NCBI RefSeq assembly: GCF_004016505.1
Contig: NZ_SACR01000002.1
Location: 62,001 to 126,000 of the forward strand
DNA length: 64,000 bases
Reading direction: 5' to 3'
Origin: Rubrivivax rivuli
Lineage (GTDB): Bacteria; Pseudomonadota; Gammaproteobacteria; Burkholderiales; Burkholderiaceae_C
Every line of letters starts with the position of its first letter. The first letter of the stretch is position 1. The notes under the pieces were generated by a model. The model was not told the origin of the DNA. It did not search any database and saw only the letters and a list, made by a program, of their open reading frames with translations. Position numbers and translations under genes: made by a program. Below, one piece after another: positions 10,595-20,309 of the stretch.

Positions 10595-11332
10595 TCAACC
10601 CATGTGGAGGCCACCGTTGCAGCTGAAGTCGGCGCCGGTGGTGAAGCCCGAATCAGGGCCGGCCAGCCAGGCCACGACGGAACCGATTTCTTCCGGCGTT
10701 CCCAGGCGCTTGACGGGGATCGTCGCGACGATCTTTTCCAGCACCTCGGGCTTGATGGCGCGGACCATGTCAGTGCCGATGTAGCCCGGGCTCACGGTGT
10801 TCACCGTCACGCCCTTGGCAGCCAGCTCCTGCGCCAGCGCCATCGTGAAGCCGTGCATGCCGGCCTTGGCGGCCGAGTAGTTGGTCTGGCCGGCCTGGCC
10901 CTTCTCGCCGTTCACGCTGCTGATCTGGATGATGCGGCCCCAGCCCTTTTCCACCATGCCCGGCACCACCTGCTTGGTGACGTTGAACATGCTGTTGAGG
11001 TTGGTGTCGATGACGGCGTGCCAGTCTTCCGGCGACATCTTCAGGAACATGCGGTCGCGCGTGATGCCGGCGTTGTTCACCAGCACGTCGATGGCGCCGT
11101 GTTCCTCGCGCGCCTTCGTGAACGCGGCGACGGTGCTTTCCCAGTCGGCCACGTTGCCCACCGAAGCGTGGAACTCGTAGCCCAGGGCCTTCTGCTCGGC
11201 CAGCCACTTGGCGTGGTCGCGGCTCGGGCCGCAACCGGCGATGACGGTGAAGCCTTCCTTGGCCAGGCGCTGGCAGATGGCGGTGCCGATGCCGCCCATG
11301 CCGCCGGTCACGTAAGCCACTTTCTTCGACAT
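10595..11332 (-). CDS. phaB: Acetoacetyl-CoA reductase
   Basis: NADPH-dependent reduction of acetoacetyl-CoA to (R)-3-hydroxybutyryl-CoA, the monomer for PHB. A 245-residue short-chain dehydrogenase: nucleotide loop [15 protein letters not shown] motif, catalytic Ser in [11 protein letters not shown] and Tyr/Lys in NYSAAKAG. Length and sequence are very close to Cupriavidus PhaB. An AGGAGAG ribosome-binding site stands right before the ATG. It is the third gene of the phaCAB operon, 107 nt after phaA; the gap shows no obvious promoter or terminator. Confidence 0.97.
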   Translation of the reverse strand: MSKKVAYVTGGMGGIGTAICQRLAKEGFTVIAGCGPSRDHAKWLAEQKALGYEFHASVGNVADWESTVAAFTKAREEHGAIDVLVNNAGITRDRMFLKMSPEDWHAVIDTNLNSMFNVTKQVVPGMVEKGWGRIIQISSVNGEKGQAGQTNYSAAKAGMHGFTMALAQELAAKGVTVNTVSPGYIGTDMVRAIKPEVLEKIVATIPVKRLGTPEEIGSVVAWLAGPDSGFTTGADFSCNGGLHMG

Positions 11333-11439
11333 TTCTCTCTCCTAGGTGCTGGATGGGGCGAGGTTCGCCGGCCGCCCTGTTGCGGTCAAGCGGGTTCGCC
11401 CGGTGTTGTTCGGGGGGTTGAAACAGGTGGCGCGAGCGC

Positions 11440-12624
<1,185 letters not shown>

Positions 12625-12706
12625 GGATGTCTCCTGGGAATGATCGAAGAGCGGAAAACTTCAAGCTCCCCGCCACGGAACCGGCTCAGCCGGGCCGTCG
12701 GCGGGC

Positions 12707-12747
12707 GGCCCCCTCGGGGGGTAGCGAGCGCGAGCGAGCTTGGGGGC
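12707..12747. repeat. GC-rich palindromic intergenic element between phaC and phaA
   Basis: The 129-bp phaC-phaA gap holds a C5-TC-G6 type stem (around 12709-12720) followed by two copies of GCGAGC and a GGGGGC end. This resembles short C/G-run palindromes that I recall being scattered between genes in Comamonadaceae and relatives. It could fold in the transcript and adjust phaC relative to phaA/phaB expression. Whether it is dispersed cannot be checked from this window alone. Confidence 0.4.
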
Positions 12748-12753
12748 TCCATG

Positions 12754-14460
12754 TCAGGCCTTGGCGCGCACGTAGCGCCCCGGGGCCGGTTCGATGGGCT
12801 TGAACTTGGCGCTGCCTGCGCTCTTCGGAGCGTTGACGAGCTTGCCGGCCTGCGGCTTGAGCCAGTCGCTCCACACCGGCCACCAACTGCCCGGGTGCTC
12901 GGTGGCGCCGGCGAACCAGGCCTCGGCGGTGGCCGGGTGCTTTGCTGAGCCGGTGTTGTTCGTCCAGTGGCTGCGCTTGCCCTTGGCCGGCGGGTTGATG
13001 ACGCCGGCGATGTGCCCGCTGGCACCCAGCACGAACTGTCGCTCGCCGCTGAACAGCGCCACCGAAGCGTAGGCCGCCGGCCAGGGCACGATGTGGTCTT
13101 CGCGTGAACCATAGATGAACACCGGCGCTTCGATCGCGCCCAGATCCACTGCTTCGCCGCACACGGTCAGTGCACCGGGCTGCTTCAGTTCGTTCTGCAG
13201 GTACATGTGGCGCAGGTACCAGCAATACATGGGCCCGGGCAGGTTGGTGCTGTCGCCGTTCCAGTACAGCAGGTCGAAGGGCGGCGGCGCCTCGCCCTTC
13301 AGGTAGTTGGCGACGACATAGTTCCACACCAGGTCGTTGGGCCGCAGGAAGCTGAAGGTGGTGGCCAGTTCCTGGCCCTTGAGCAGGCCGGGGCCGCCCG
13401 GGGCGTCGGGGCCCAGCGTCATCTCGCGCAGCTGGACCGAGGCCTCGTCGATGAAGATGTCGAGGATGCCGGTGTTCTCGAAGTCGAGCAGCGTGGTCAG
13501 CAGCGTCACGCTCTGCGCCGGCTGCTCGCCCCGTGCGGCCAGCACCGCCAGCGCCGTGGAGAGGATGGTGCCGCCCACGCAGAAACCCAGGGTGTTGATG
13601 CGCTCCTGGCCGCTGATGGCCTGCACCGTTCGAATGGCGGCGATGGCGCCGTCTTCGATGTAGTCGTCCCAGGTGGTGGCGCGCAGGCTCTCGTCGGGGT
13701 TGCGCCAGCTCACCACGAAGGTGCGGTGACCCTGCTCGACGGTGTAGCGGATGACGCTGTTGTCGGGCTGCAGGTCGAGGATGTAGTACTTGTTGATGCA
13801 GGGCGGCACGAAGAGCATGGGCCGCTCGTGCACCTTGGCCGTCAAGGGCTTGTATTCGATCAGCTGGAACAGCGCGTTCTCGAACACCACCTGCCCGGCC
13901 GTGGTGGCCACGTTGCGGCCCACCTCGAACACGCTTTCGTCGGTCTGCGAGACGTGGCCCTTCTGCAGGTCCTGCAGCAGATGGTGCATGCCGGTGGTGA
14001 GGCTCTCGCCCTGGGTCTCGATGGCCTTCTTCAGCGCCTCGGGGTTGAGCGCCAAGAAGTTGCTGGGGCTGGCCATGTCCACCCACTGCTGCACGGCGAA
14101 GCGGATGCGCGCCTGTGTCTTGGCGTCGCCCTCCACGCTCTCGGCCATCTGCATCAGCGTGCGCGCGTTCAGCAGGTACATCTGCGCCGTGAAGGCCGAG
14201 GCCGGGTTGCCAAGCCACTCGCTGCCGAACCGGCGGTCGCCCAAGGCCTTGGGGCTTGCTGCAGCCTCGCCCTGCAGGGTGTGAAGCGACTGGTTCCACA
14301 CCTCCGCAGCGCTTTTCAGGTAGTTGGCCTGGATCTCGGCCAGCTGCTGCACCGGCAAGTTCAAGCCCGCCATGGACTTGAAGATGTCCCCGAAGGCAGC
14401 CCCGAATGCCTGCACGGGCGCTGCAGCGGGTGGGAAAGCTGCGCTAGGCTTGTGCTTCAC
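12754..14460 (-). CDS. phaC: Class I poly(R)-hydroxyalkanoic acid synthase
   Basis: Polymerises (R)-3-hydroxyacyl-CoA at the surface of carbonosomes. The 568 residues are close to the roughly 590 of class I synthases. The lipase-like box is GFCVGG with the nucleophile at Cys294; the other catalytic residues are Asp in SREDHIVPW and His in GASGHIAGV. The start is a GTG (MKHKPSAAF) preceded by AGGAGA. It is the first gene of phaCAB. Its promoter must lie in 14461-14624, shared with the divergent small membrane gene; no clean -35/-10 pair stands out there. No phaP or phaR is in the window. Confidence 0.97.
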   Translation of the reverse strand: MKHKPSAAFPPAAAPVQAFGAAFGDIFKSMAGLNLPVQQLAEIQANYLKSAAEVWNQSLHTLQGEAAASPKALGDRRFGSEWLGNPASAFTAQMYLLNARTLMQMAESVEGDAKTQARIRFAVQQWVDMASPSNFLALNPEALKKAIETQGESLTTGMHHLLQDLQKGHVSQTDESVFEVGRNVATTAGQVVFENALFQLIEYKPLTAKVHERPMLFVPPCINKYYILDLQPDNSVIRYTVEQGHRTFVVSWRNPDESLRATTWDDYIEDGAIAAIRTVQAISGQERINTLGFCVGGTILSTALAVLAARGEQPAQSVTLLTTLLDFENTGILDIFIDEASVQLREMTLGPDAPGGPGLLKGQELATTFSFLRPNDLVWNYVVANYLKGEAPPPFDLLYWNGDSTNLPGPMYCWYLRHMYLQNELKQPGALTVCGEAVDLGAIEAPVFIYGSREDHIVPWPAAYASVALFSGERQFVLGASGHIAGVINPPAKGKRSHWTNNTGSAKHPATAEAWFAGATEHPGSWWPVWSDWLKPQAGKLVNAPKSAGSAKFKPIEPAPGRYVRAKA

Positions 14461-14624
14461 GGTCGTGTCTCCTGGGTCTTTCTGGGCGCTCGGCGGGCGC
14501 TCCTGGCCATGCGGGTGCCACGCCGGGGCGGCACGACTTCACGTTCTACGCCGAAGCGCTGACGGCGCCATGACGGTGTATGCACTTTAGCCGCCACCGG
14601 CCGCGGCACTTTGCGGGTTCCCAC

Positions 14625-14918
14625 ATGTACTTGATCGCCATCGCCTGGATCTATGTCGTGCTGATGATGGCCGTGGCCGAGGCGCTGTCGACGCAGGGCT
14701 CGGTGCTCGGCGCCTTCTTCACCTTCCTGCTCTACGGGATGCTGCCGCTGTCCATCTTCCTCTACATCTTCGGCACGCCGGCGCGGCGCCGCGCGCGCCG
14801 CGCCGCCGAGGCCGCCGAAGAGGCGGCGCTGGCGGCCGCCGCCGCCGGCTCAGGTGCGCCAGATGGCGGCGGCCATGCGGCCGGTGACACCGTCGCGGCG
14901 GAACGAAAAGAAACGTGA
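14625..14918 (+). CDS. Small two-helix membrane protein, unknown
   Basis: 97 residues. I place the start at the ATG of MYLIAIAWIYVVLMM because the hydrophobic part begins there; the frame is open from 14580. Two membrane helices are visible (YLIAIAWIYVVLMMAVAEAL and LGAFFTFLLYGMLPLSIFLY), then an Arg-rich stretch (RRRARRAAEAAEEAA) and a low-complexity tail. The last 69 nt overlap the 3' end of the convergent pgeF gene, so the tail is the antisense of a conserved coding region and may be poorly conserved. Similar short proteins are common and unnamed in Burkholderiales. Confidence 0.65.
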   Translation: MYLIAIAWIYVVLMMAVAEALSTQGSVLGAFFTFLLYGMLPLSIFLYIFGTPARRRARRAAEAAEEAALAAAAAGSGAPDGGGHAAGDTVAAERKET

Positions 14919-15644
14919 GGCGTCTTCCACCGTGCACGCGCCCTCGGCCGTGACGGCCACCACGCTCAGCGCCTGCAGCCGGGCCGCGGCCAACGCCGGC
15001 AGGTTGGCCAGCCAACGCGCCGTGCCATCGGGCCGCGCGCGGTAGACGAAGCGCCCGGGGTCGGGCTGCACGGGGTCATCGCCGAAGGCCTGCAGCACCT
15101 CGGCCCCCACCTCGAACTGGCGCGGTCCGATGCACGGGCCCAGCCAGGCCTGCACCTCGGCAGGGGCTGCGCCTGTGCCTGCGCACAGCGCCTGCACGGT
15201 GGCTTCCAGCACACCGCCGGCCAGGCCGCGCCAGCCCGCATGTGCGGCGGCCACGGCCGAGCCATCGCGCAGCGCGAAGAGCACCGGCAGGCAATCGGCC
15301 ACCTGCACGGTGCAGGCGATGCCGCGCTCGCGCGTCCACGCGGCATCGGCCGGAGTCTCAGGGTGGCTGCCACAGCCAGCCTGCAGGTGCAGCACGTTGC
15401 TGCCGTGCACCTGGCGCAGCCACACCGGGCGCGCGCCCATCGCGGCTTCAAAACGCGCGCGGTTCTCGGCCACCGCGGCCGGCGCGTCGCTCACGGCCAC
15501 GCCCAGGTTCAACGTGGCATGCGGGCCGCTGCTCACGCCGCCGTCGCGGGTGCTCATGCCGGCCTGCACGCCAGGGGGCAGCCGCCAGGCGAGCCGCAAC
15601 AGCGGCGCGGCCACGCTGGCGCTCAGCGCAGCCTCACTCCGCAT
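14850..15644 (-). CDS. pgeF: Peptidoglycan editing factor PgeF / YfiH multicopper-oxidase-fold protein
   Basis: 264 residues of the YfiH/laccase-domain family, which in E. coli hydrolyses mis-incorporated residues on peptidoglycan precursors; some members act on polyphenols or purine nucleosides. The metal/active-site motifs are present: RQVHGSN, ADCLPVLF and HAGWRGL. It overlaps maiA by 11 nt upstream, so it is probably part of that minus-strand unit, and overlaps the convergent membrane gene at its 3' end by 69 nt. Confidence 0.9.
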   Translation of the reverse strand: MRSEAALSASVAAPLLRLAWRLPPGVQAGMSTRDGGVSSGPHATLNLGVAVSDAPAAVAENRARFEAAMGARPVWLRQVHGSNVLHLQAGCGSHPETPADAAWTRERGIACTVQVADCLPVLFALRDGSAVAAAHAGWRGLAGGVLEATVQALCAGTGAAPAEVQAWLGPCIGPRQFEVGAEVLQAFGDDPVQPDPGRFVYRARPDGTARWLANLPALAAARLQALSVVAVTAEGACTVEDASRFFSFRRDGVTGRMAAAIWRT

Positions 15645-16266
15645 CCGGGCAGCGCTCGGGCCGGGTCTGTTCGAAGGCCGGCAAGGCCATGCAGGCGTCG
15701 AAGACGCGCATCACCTGGGGCACGTGGTCCAGCCGGCAGTTGAAGCGCTGCGCGTTGAAGATCTGCGGCACCAGGCAGCAGTCGGCCAGCGTCGGCGCTT
15801 CGCCGTGGCAGAAGGTGGCGGGCGCTGCGGACAGCTGCCGTTCCACCACCTCCAGGCCCGTCTCCACCCAGTGGCGGTACCAGCGGTTCTTGTCGTCTTC
15901 GCTGACCTTCAGGTCGCGCACCAGGTAGCGCAGCACGCGCAGGTTGTTCAGCGGGTGGACCTCGCAGGCGATGTCCAGCGCCAGCGCACGCACACGCGCC
16001 CGCTCGGCCGGCGTGCCCGGCAGCAGCGGTGGCTGTGGGTGGGTCTCGTCGAGGTACTCGATGATGGCCAGCGACTGCGTGAGGCTGGCCTCACCGTCAC
16101 GCAGCAGCGGCACCAGGCGGCTGGCCGAGACCTGGGCATAACTCTCGCCGAGCTGCTCGCTCTTGGCCAGGTGCACCGGCAGGTAGGCGTAGTCCAGGCC
16201 CTTGAGCGCCAGCGCAATGCGCACGCGGTACGAGGCCGACGACCGGAAGTAGTTGAAGAGCTCCAT
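15634..16266 (-). CDS. maiA: Maleylacetoacetate / maleylpyruvate isomerase (zeta-class GST)
   Basis: Glutathione-dependent cis-trans isomerase in tyrosine (homogentisate) or gentisate breakdown. About 210 residues, starting at the ATG of MELFNYFRSSAS; the SSxS motif that binds glutathione in zeta GSTs is visible (RSSASYRVRIAL). The C terminus with QIFNAQRFN is typical of the class. Its upstream partner on the same strand encodes a FAA-hydrolase-family protein, 30 nt away, which would act on the next intermediate. Whether the substrate is maleylacetoacetate or maleylpyruvate cannot be decided from sequence. Confidence 0.9.
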   Translation of the reverse strand: MELFNYFRSSASYRVRIALALKGLDYAYLPVHLAKSEQLGESYAQVSASRLVPLLRDGEASLTQSLAIIEYLDETHPQPPLLPGTPAERARVRALALDIACEVHPLNNLRVLRYLVRDLKVSEDDKNRWYRHWVETGLEVVERQLSAAPATFCHGEAPTLADCCLVPQIFNAQRFNCRLDHVPQVMRVFDACMALPAFEQTRPERCPDAE

Positions 16267-16296
16267 GGCCCGTGCGCTTTCCACAGCCCGCGGTGC

Positions 16297-16989
16297 TTAC
16301 CGCACCGCCACCTTCAGGGTGCCCAGGCCGGCGACGGCGCCTTCCATCACATCACCGCGCACCACCGCGCCCACGCCGGCCGGCGTGCCGGTGAAGATCA
16401 GGTCGCCGGGCTGCAGCGTCCAGGCGGCGCTGAGCTGCTCGATGGTCTCGTTCACGCTCCAGATCAGGTCCTTCAGGTCGCCCTGCTGCTTCAACGTGCC
16501 GTTGACGGCCAGCGTGATGGCGCCGGTGAGCAGTTCGCCCGTGCTCGCGATCGGCACGACGGGGCCGATGGGCGCGCTCTGATCGAAGGCCTTGCCGATG
16601 CACCAGGGCCGGCCCTGCTTCTTCATCTCGTTCTGCAGGTCGCGGCGCGTCATGTCCAGGCCGACGGCATAGCCCCAGATGTGCTTGGGCGCATCGGCTG
16701 CAGCGATGTTGCGGCCGCCGGTGCCGATGGCCACCACGAGCTCGATCTCGTGGTGCAGGTTGGCGGTGAGCGTGGGGTAGTCGATGTGGCCGGTTTCGCC
16801 GTCCGGCACCGCCACGATGGCATCGGCAGGCTTCATGAAAAAGAAGGGGGGCTCGCGGCCGGTGAAGCCCATCTCCACCGCGTGATCGGCGTAGTTGCGG
16901 CCCACGCAGTAGATGCGGTGCACCGGCAGGCTGCCACCGCCTGCCACGGGCACGGCAACGGGGGCGGAGGGCGGAAAGACGAAGCTCAT
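16297..16989 (-). CDS. Fumarylacetoacetate-hydrolase-family protein (fumarylpyruvate hydrolase-like)
   Basis: 230 residues from the ATG of MSFVFPPSAP. FAH-fold motifs: IYCVGRNYADHA near the start, a Glu in HHEIELVVAIG, and GDLIFTGTPAGVGAV near the end. The short single-domain size fits fumarylpyruvate hydrolase (NagK type) better than the 420-residue eukaryotic-type FAH. Together with maiA it would cleave the isomerised ring-fission product to fumarate and pyruvate or acetoacetate. No dioxygenase gene lies nearby, so the substrate is inferred. Confidence 0.85.
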   Translation of the reverse strand: MSFVFPPSAPVAVPVAGGGSLPVHRIYCVGRNYADHAVEMGFTGREPPFFFMKPADAIVAVPDGETGHIDYPTLTANLHHEIELVVAIGTGGRNIAAADAPKHIWGYAVGLDMTRRDLQNEMKKQGRPWCIGKAFDQSAPIGPVVPIASTGELLTGAITLAVNGTLKQQGDLKDLIWSVNETIEQLSAAWTLQPGDLIFTGTPAGVGAVVRGDVMEGAVAGLGTLKVAVR

Positions 16990-17119
16990 GGCGGTGTGGC
17001 GCGCGGCAGCGCAGGCAACGTGGAAGAAGTCGGAAGATGATGCCACGCGATACCCACCGGCCCGCCGCGGGTTCCCCACAGGGGCCGAGGGCCAGGGGGG
17101 CCCCGGTACACTGGTCTGC

Positions 17120-17665
17120 ATGTTCCTGCACCGTCGAATCAAGCACTGCCGCGTCTGCGGTGCCGAGGTCAGCTACCGCGTGCCTGCCGACGACAACCGC
17201 GAGCGCGCCGTCTGCACCGCGTGCGGCGAGATCCACTACGAGAACCCGATCAACGTCGTGGGTACCGTGCCCGTGTGGGGCGAGCAGGTGCTGTTATGCC
17301 GCCGCAACATCGAACCGCGTTTCGGCTTCTGGACGCTGCCGGCCGGCTTCCTGGAGCTTGGCGAAAGCACGGCGGAGGGCGCGCTGCGCGAGACCGTGGA
17401 GGAAGCGGGCGCCCGCGTGGAACTGGAGCCGCTCTTCAGCGTGCTGAACGTGGTGCGTGCCGGTCAGCTGCACTTGTTCTACCGTGCCCGCATGCTCGAC
17501 ACCACGCTCGCCCCCGGCCCCGAGACCATCGAAGCCCGGCTCTTCCGCGAAGACGAAGTACCCTGGGACGAACTCGCCTTCCGCACCGTGCGCCTGACGC
17601 TGGAGCGCTTTTTCGAAGACCGCCGCAGCGGACACTACGGCGTGCACGCCGGCGACATCGCTTGA
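17120..17665 (+). CDS. Nudix hydrolase with N-terminal zinc ribbon
   Basis: 181 residues from the ATG of MFLHRRIKHC. The N terminus has a CxxC-x16-CxxC zinc ribbon (CRVCG and CTACG). The Nudix box is complete: GFLELGESTAEGALRETVEE followed by AGA. The zinc-ribbon Nudix subfamily includes NADH pyrophosphatase-like enzymes and ADP-ribose hydrolases, but the NudC-specific signature is not evident, so the nucleotide substrate is unassigned. The gene is divergent from the FAH gene and lies 22 bp before the HD-GYP gene. Confidence 0.88.
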   Translation: MFLHRRIKHCRVCGAEVSYRVPADDNRERAVCTACGEIHYENPINVVGTVPVWGEQVLLCRRNIEPRFGFWTLPAGFLELGESTAEGALRETVEEAGARVELEPLFSVLNVVRAGQLHLFYRARMLDTTLAPGPETIEARLFREDEVPWDELAFRTVRLTLERFFEDRRSGHYGVHAGDIA

Positions 17666-17687
17666 ACACCTGCGGCCCGCTTTCACC

Positions 17688-18863
17688 ATGGCCTTGACCC
17701 ACCCTGCCCCTTCTGAAGAACTCGCTTCCGTGCTGCTGCTGGCCGCGCCCGGCCCGGCCTGCAACCTGGCGCAGGCGGCGCTGCGGGGCTGGGCCACCGT
17801 CCAATGGCAGCGTGAAGGCCCTGCCGCGTTGCCCGATGTGCAAGCCGCACAGCGCGCCCGGGCCGTGGCCGGGCTGGAGCCCGCGCTCGTGGTGGCCGAC
17901 GCCGCCCTGCCCGGCCTCGAACTCGCGGCACTGTGCGAAGCGGTGCCCGGCGACGCGACCGCGGGGCCCGTGGTGGTGTTGCTCGATGCGGCCAACGAAG
18001 CAGCTGCCGCCCAGTGGCTGCAGCGCGGCGCTGCCGACTGCATCGGCCTGCCGCAAGGCGAGGCGCTGCTGGCCGCGCGCCTGCAGGCCCGCGCACGGGC
18101 GCTGCGCGTGGCCGCTGCGGCGCGCGCCGGGCTGCAGGGCCTGCAGGACGAACTGGCGCTGCGCACGGCGCAGCTGCAGGCCATCCAGGACGTCACCACG
18201 CTGGTGATGGCCACGCTGGCCGAAACGCGCGGCACCGAGAGCTCGAACCACATCCGCCGCACGCAGTACTACGTCAAGGCCCTGGGCTGGCGTCTGTCGA
18301 CGCTGCCGCACCTGGCGGCCTCGCTGACCTCCACGCACATCGACCTGATGTTCCGGGCGGCGGCCCTGCACGACATCGGCAAGGCCGGCATCCCCGACCG
18401 CATCCTGCTCAAGCCCGGCAGGCTCAGCCCGGAAGAGTTCGAGATCATGAAGACCCACACCACGCTGGGCCGGGACGCCATCGCCAACGCCAAGCGCAAG
18501 CTCGGCGTGGATGTCGACTACCTCAACGTGGCCAAGGAAATCGCCTACTCGCACCACGAGAAGTGGGACGGCAGCGGCTACCCCGAAGGCCTGGCCGGCA
18601 GCGCCATCCCGCTGTCGGGCCGGCTGATGGCCCTGGCCGACGTGTACGACGCGCTGATCAGCCGTCGCCTGCACAAGGAGGCGATGAGCCACGAACAGGC
18701 CACGCACATCATCCAGCAGACCCGCGGCCGGCACTTCGACCCCGACGTGGTCGACGCCTTTCTCGCCGTGCAGGACAACTTCCAGGCCGTCGCCATCGCC
18801 TACAGCGACTCCAGCGCCGATCTGCAGCGCCAGGCCGAGTACGCGGGCATCGCGCAGGTTTGA
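17688..18863 (+). CDS. HD-GYP domain protein with degenerate receiver domain
   Basis: 391 residues: an N-terminal receiver-like domain (about 10-130), a coiled linker (140-180) and an HD-GYP phosphodiesterase domain (about 190-370). The HD pair is His228-Asp229 (LHDIGKAGIPD) and the GYP loop is HHEKWDGSGYPEG (His289 to Pro299), so c-di-GMP hydrolysis is plausible. In the receiver the phospho-acceptor Asp71 (VVADAALPGLE) is kept, but the usual acidic pair after the first strand is replaced by LLLAAPGP, so phosphorylation may be lost. No histidine kinase is nearby. It is followed by a terminator. Confidence 0.88.
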   Translation: MALTHPAPSEELASVLLLAAPGPACNLAQAALRGWATVQWQREGPAALPDVQAAQRARAVAGLEPALVVADAALPGLELAALCEAVPGDATAGPVVVLLDAANEAAAAQWLQRGAADCIGLPQGEALLAARLQARARALRVAAAARAGLQGLQDELALRTAQLQAIQDVTTLVMATLAETRGTESSNHIRRTQYYVKALGWRLSTLPHLAASLTSTHIDLMFRAAALHDIGKAGIPDRILLKPGRLSPEEFEIMKTHTTLGRDAIANAKRKLGVDVDYLNVAKEIAYSHHEKWDGSGYPEGLAGSAIPLSGRLMALADVYDALISRRLHKEAMSHEQATHIIQQTRGRHFDPDVVDAFLAVQDNFQAVAIAYSDSSADLQRQAEYAGIAQV

Positions 18864-18884
18864 GGCTCGCGCCCGCCCCATGAA

Positions 18885-18909
18885 AAAAGCCCGCTGACGC
18901 GGGCTTCTT
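18885..18909. terminator. Intrinsic terminator, probably bidirectional
   Basis: A stem AAGCCCGC / GCGGGCTT with a TGAC loop, an A6 run on the left and TTCTT on the right. It sits 20 bp after the HD-GYP stop and 19 bp after the convergent desaturase stop. Confidence 0.85.
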
Positions 18910-18927
18910 CCGGAGGCAGGAACCGAC

Positions 18928-20151
18928 TCAGGCGTGCGCGGCGCGCAGCTTCATCGAGAACTCTTGCAACGCGGCGATGCCGCTCTCTTCGGCCTTGCGG
19001 CACCAGGCCTGCAGGTCGGCCACGAGCTGCTCGGCGCTGACGCCGGTGCGCGTCCACAGCGCACGCAGTTCTTCGCGCATGGCCACCAACTTGGCCAGCT
19101 GCGGGCTTTCGCCCAGCGCCTCTTGCAGCGTGGGCTTCACCCCTTGAGGGATCTTGTCGTCGTCGCGGTGCAACCAGGTCTTGGCCACGCGCAGGTTGCG
19201 GAAGCGCGCGCTGTTCTGCGCGCCCTGGGCCTGCAGGCGGGCCAGTTCGCTGCCCACGGCCGCCTTCAGCTCGTTCGCGTAACGCGCCATCACTTCGTAG
19301 CGGTTGGCGATCACGGCTTCCAGCGTCTTGCCGTCGGCCACCGGGCGGGCGGTGCCCAGTTCCAGCTTGGGCGGCACCTTCTTCACGCGGGCCAGGCCCA
19401 CCTTCTCCATGGCGCGGATGTACATCCAGCCCACGTCGAACTCGTAAGGCTTGACGGAGAACTTGGCCGAGGTCGGGTAGGTGTGGTGGTTGTTGTGCAG
19501 CTCTTCGCCACCGATCAGCACGCCCCAGGGCGAGACGTTGGTGGAGGCGTCGGGCGCCTCGAAGTTGCGGTAGCCCCAGTAGTGGCCGATGCCGTTGATG
19601 ATGCCGGTGGCCATCACCGGGATCCAGGCCATCTGCACAGCCCACACCGCCGCGCCGATGGCACCGAACAGCGTGAGGTTCAGGATCAGCATCAGGCCCA
19701 CGCCCTGCCACGAGTAGCGGGTGTAGAGGTTGCGCTCGATCCAGTCGTCAGGCGTGTTGTGGCCGTACTTGGCCACGGTTTCCTTGTTCTTGGCTTCGAC
19801 GCGGTAGAGCTCCACGCCCGTGAGCAGCAGCGCCTTCAGGCCCTTGACCTGCGGGCTGTGCGGGTCTTCTTCGGTCTCGCACTTGGCGTGGTGCTTGCGG
19901 TGCACCGCCACGAATTCCTTCGTGACCATGCCGGTGCCGATCCACAGCCAGAAACGGAAGAAGTGCGAAGGAATCGCATGCAGTTCCAGCGCGCGGTGTG
20001 CCTGGGCGCGGTGCAGGAAGATCGTCACGCCGCAGATGGTGAGGTGCGTGGTCACCAGCGTGTAAAGCAGCACTTGCCACCAGCTCGCTTCGAGCAAGCC
20101 GTGCGAAAGCATTTGGACGACCGCGTCGTGCACCTGCCACAGTTGATCCAT
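18928..20151 (-). CDS. Acyl-CoA / fatty acid desaturase (membrane di-iron)
   Basis: A membrane-bound desaturase of 407 residues with the three histidine boxes: HRAQAH, HRKHH and GEELHNNHH, which bind the di-iron centre. Hydrophobic helices flank the first two boxes. The family introduces a double bond (often delta-9) into acyl chains; position and carrier are not readable here. The last ~140 residues are a hydrophilic, helix-rich extension beyond the catalytic core, as is common in betaproteobacterial members. A TACAAT hexamer on the minus strand at 20190-20195 may be the -10, without an evident -35. Confidence 0.9.
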   Translation of the reverse strand: MDQLWQVHDAVVQMLSHGLLEASWWQVLLYTLVTTHLTICGVTIFLHRAQAHRALELHAIPSHFFRFWLWIGTGMVTKEFVAVHRKHHAKCETEEDPHSPQVKGLKALLLTGVELYRVEAKNKETVAKYGHNTPDDWIERNLYTRYSWQGVGLMLILNLTLFGAIGAAVWAVQMAWIPVMATGIINGIGHYWGYRNFEAPDASTNVSPWGVLIGGEELHNNHHTYPTSAKFSVKPYEFDVGWMYIRAMEKVGLARVKKVPPKLELGTARPVADGKTLEAVIANRYEVMARYANELKAAVGSELARLQAQGAQNSARFRNLRVAKTWLHRDDDKIPQGVKPTLQEALGESPQLAKLVAMREELRALWTRTGVSAEQLVADLQAWCRKAEESGIAALQEFSMKLRAAHA

Positions 20152-20309
20152 CAGCTTTTCCTTGGGGACTGCTTAAAAGTTACCGACTGATTGTAGGGGG
20201 GCGACGCCTCGCGTGCTGCGGTTTATGCGTAGCCAACACCCCGCAAACGCGGCCCAAGACGCAAAACCCTGCGCCAGATCAAATCAGATGGCGACAGAAG
20301 CGCCTGATT

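Noticed and set aside
14461..14624. A promoter for phaCAB
   Set aside because: The operon needs one here, but no hexamer pair with correct spacing is convincing on the minus strand, so I do not annotate it.
15130..17040. A 636-codon plus-strand frame opposite pgeF, maiA and the FAA-hydrolase gene
   Set aside because: It spans three well-supported genes on the other strand and has no domain of its own.
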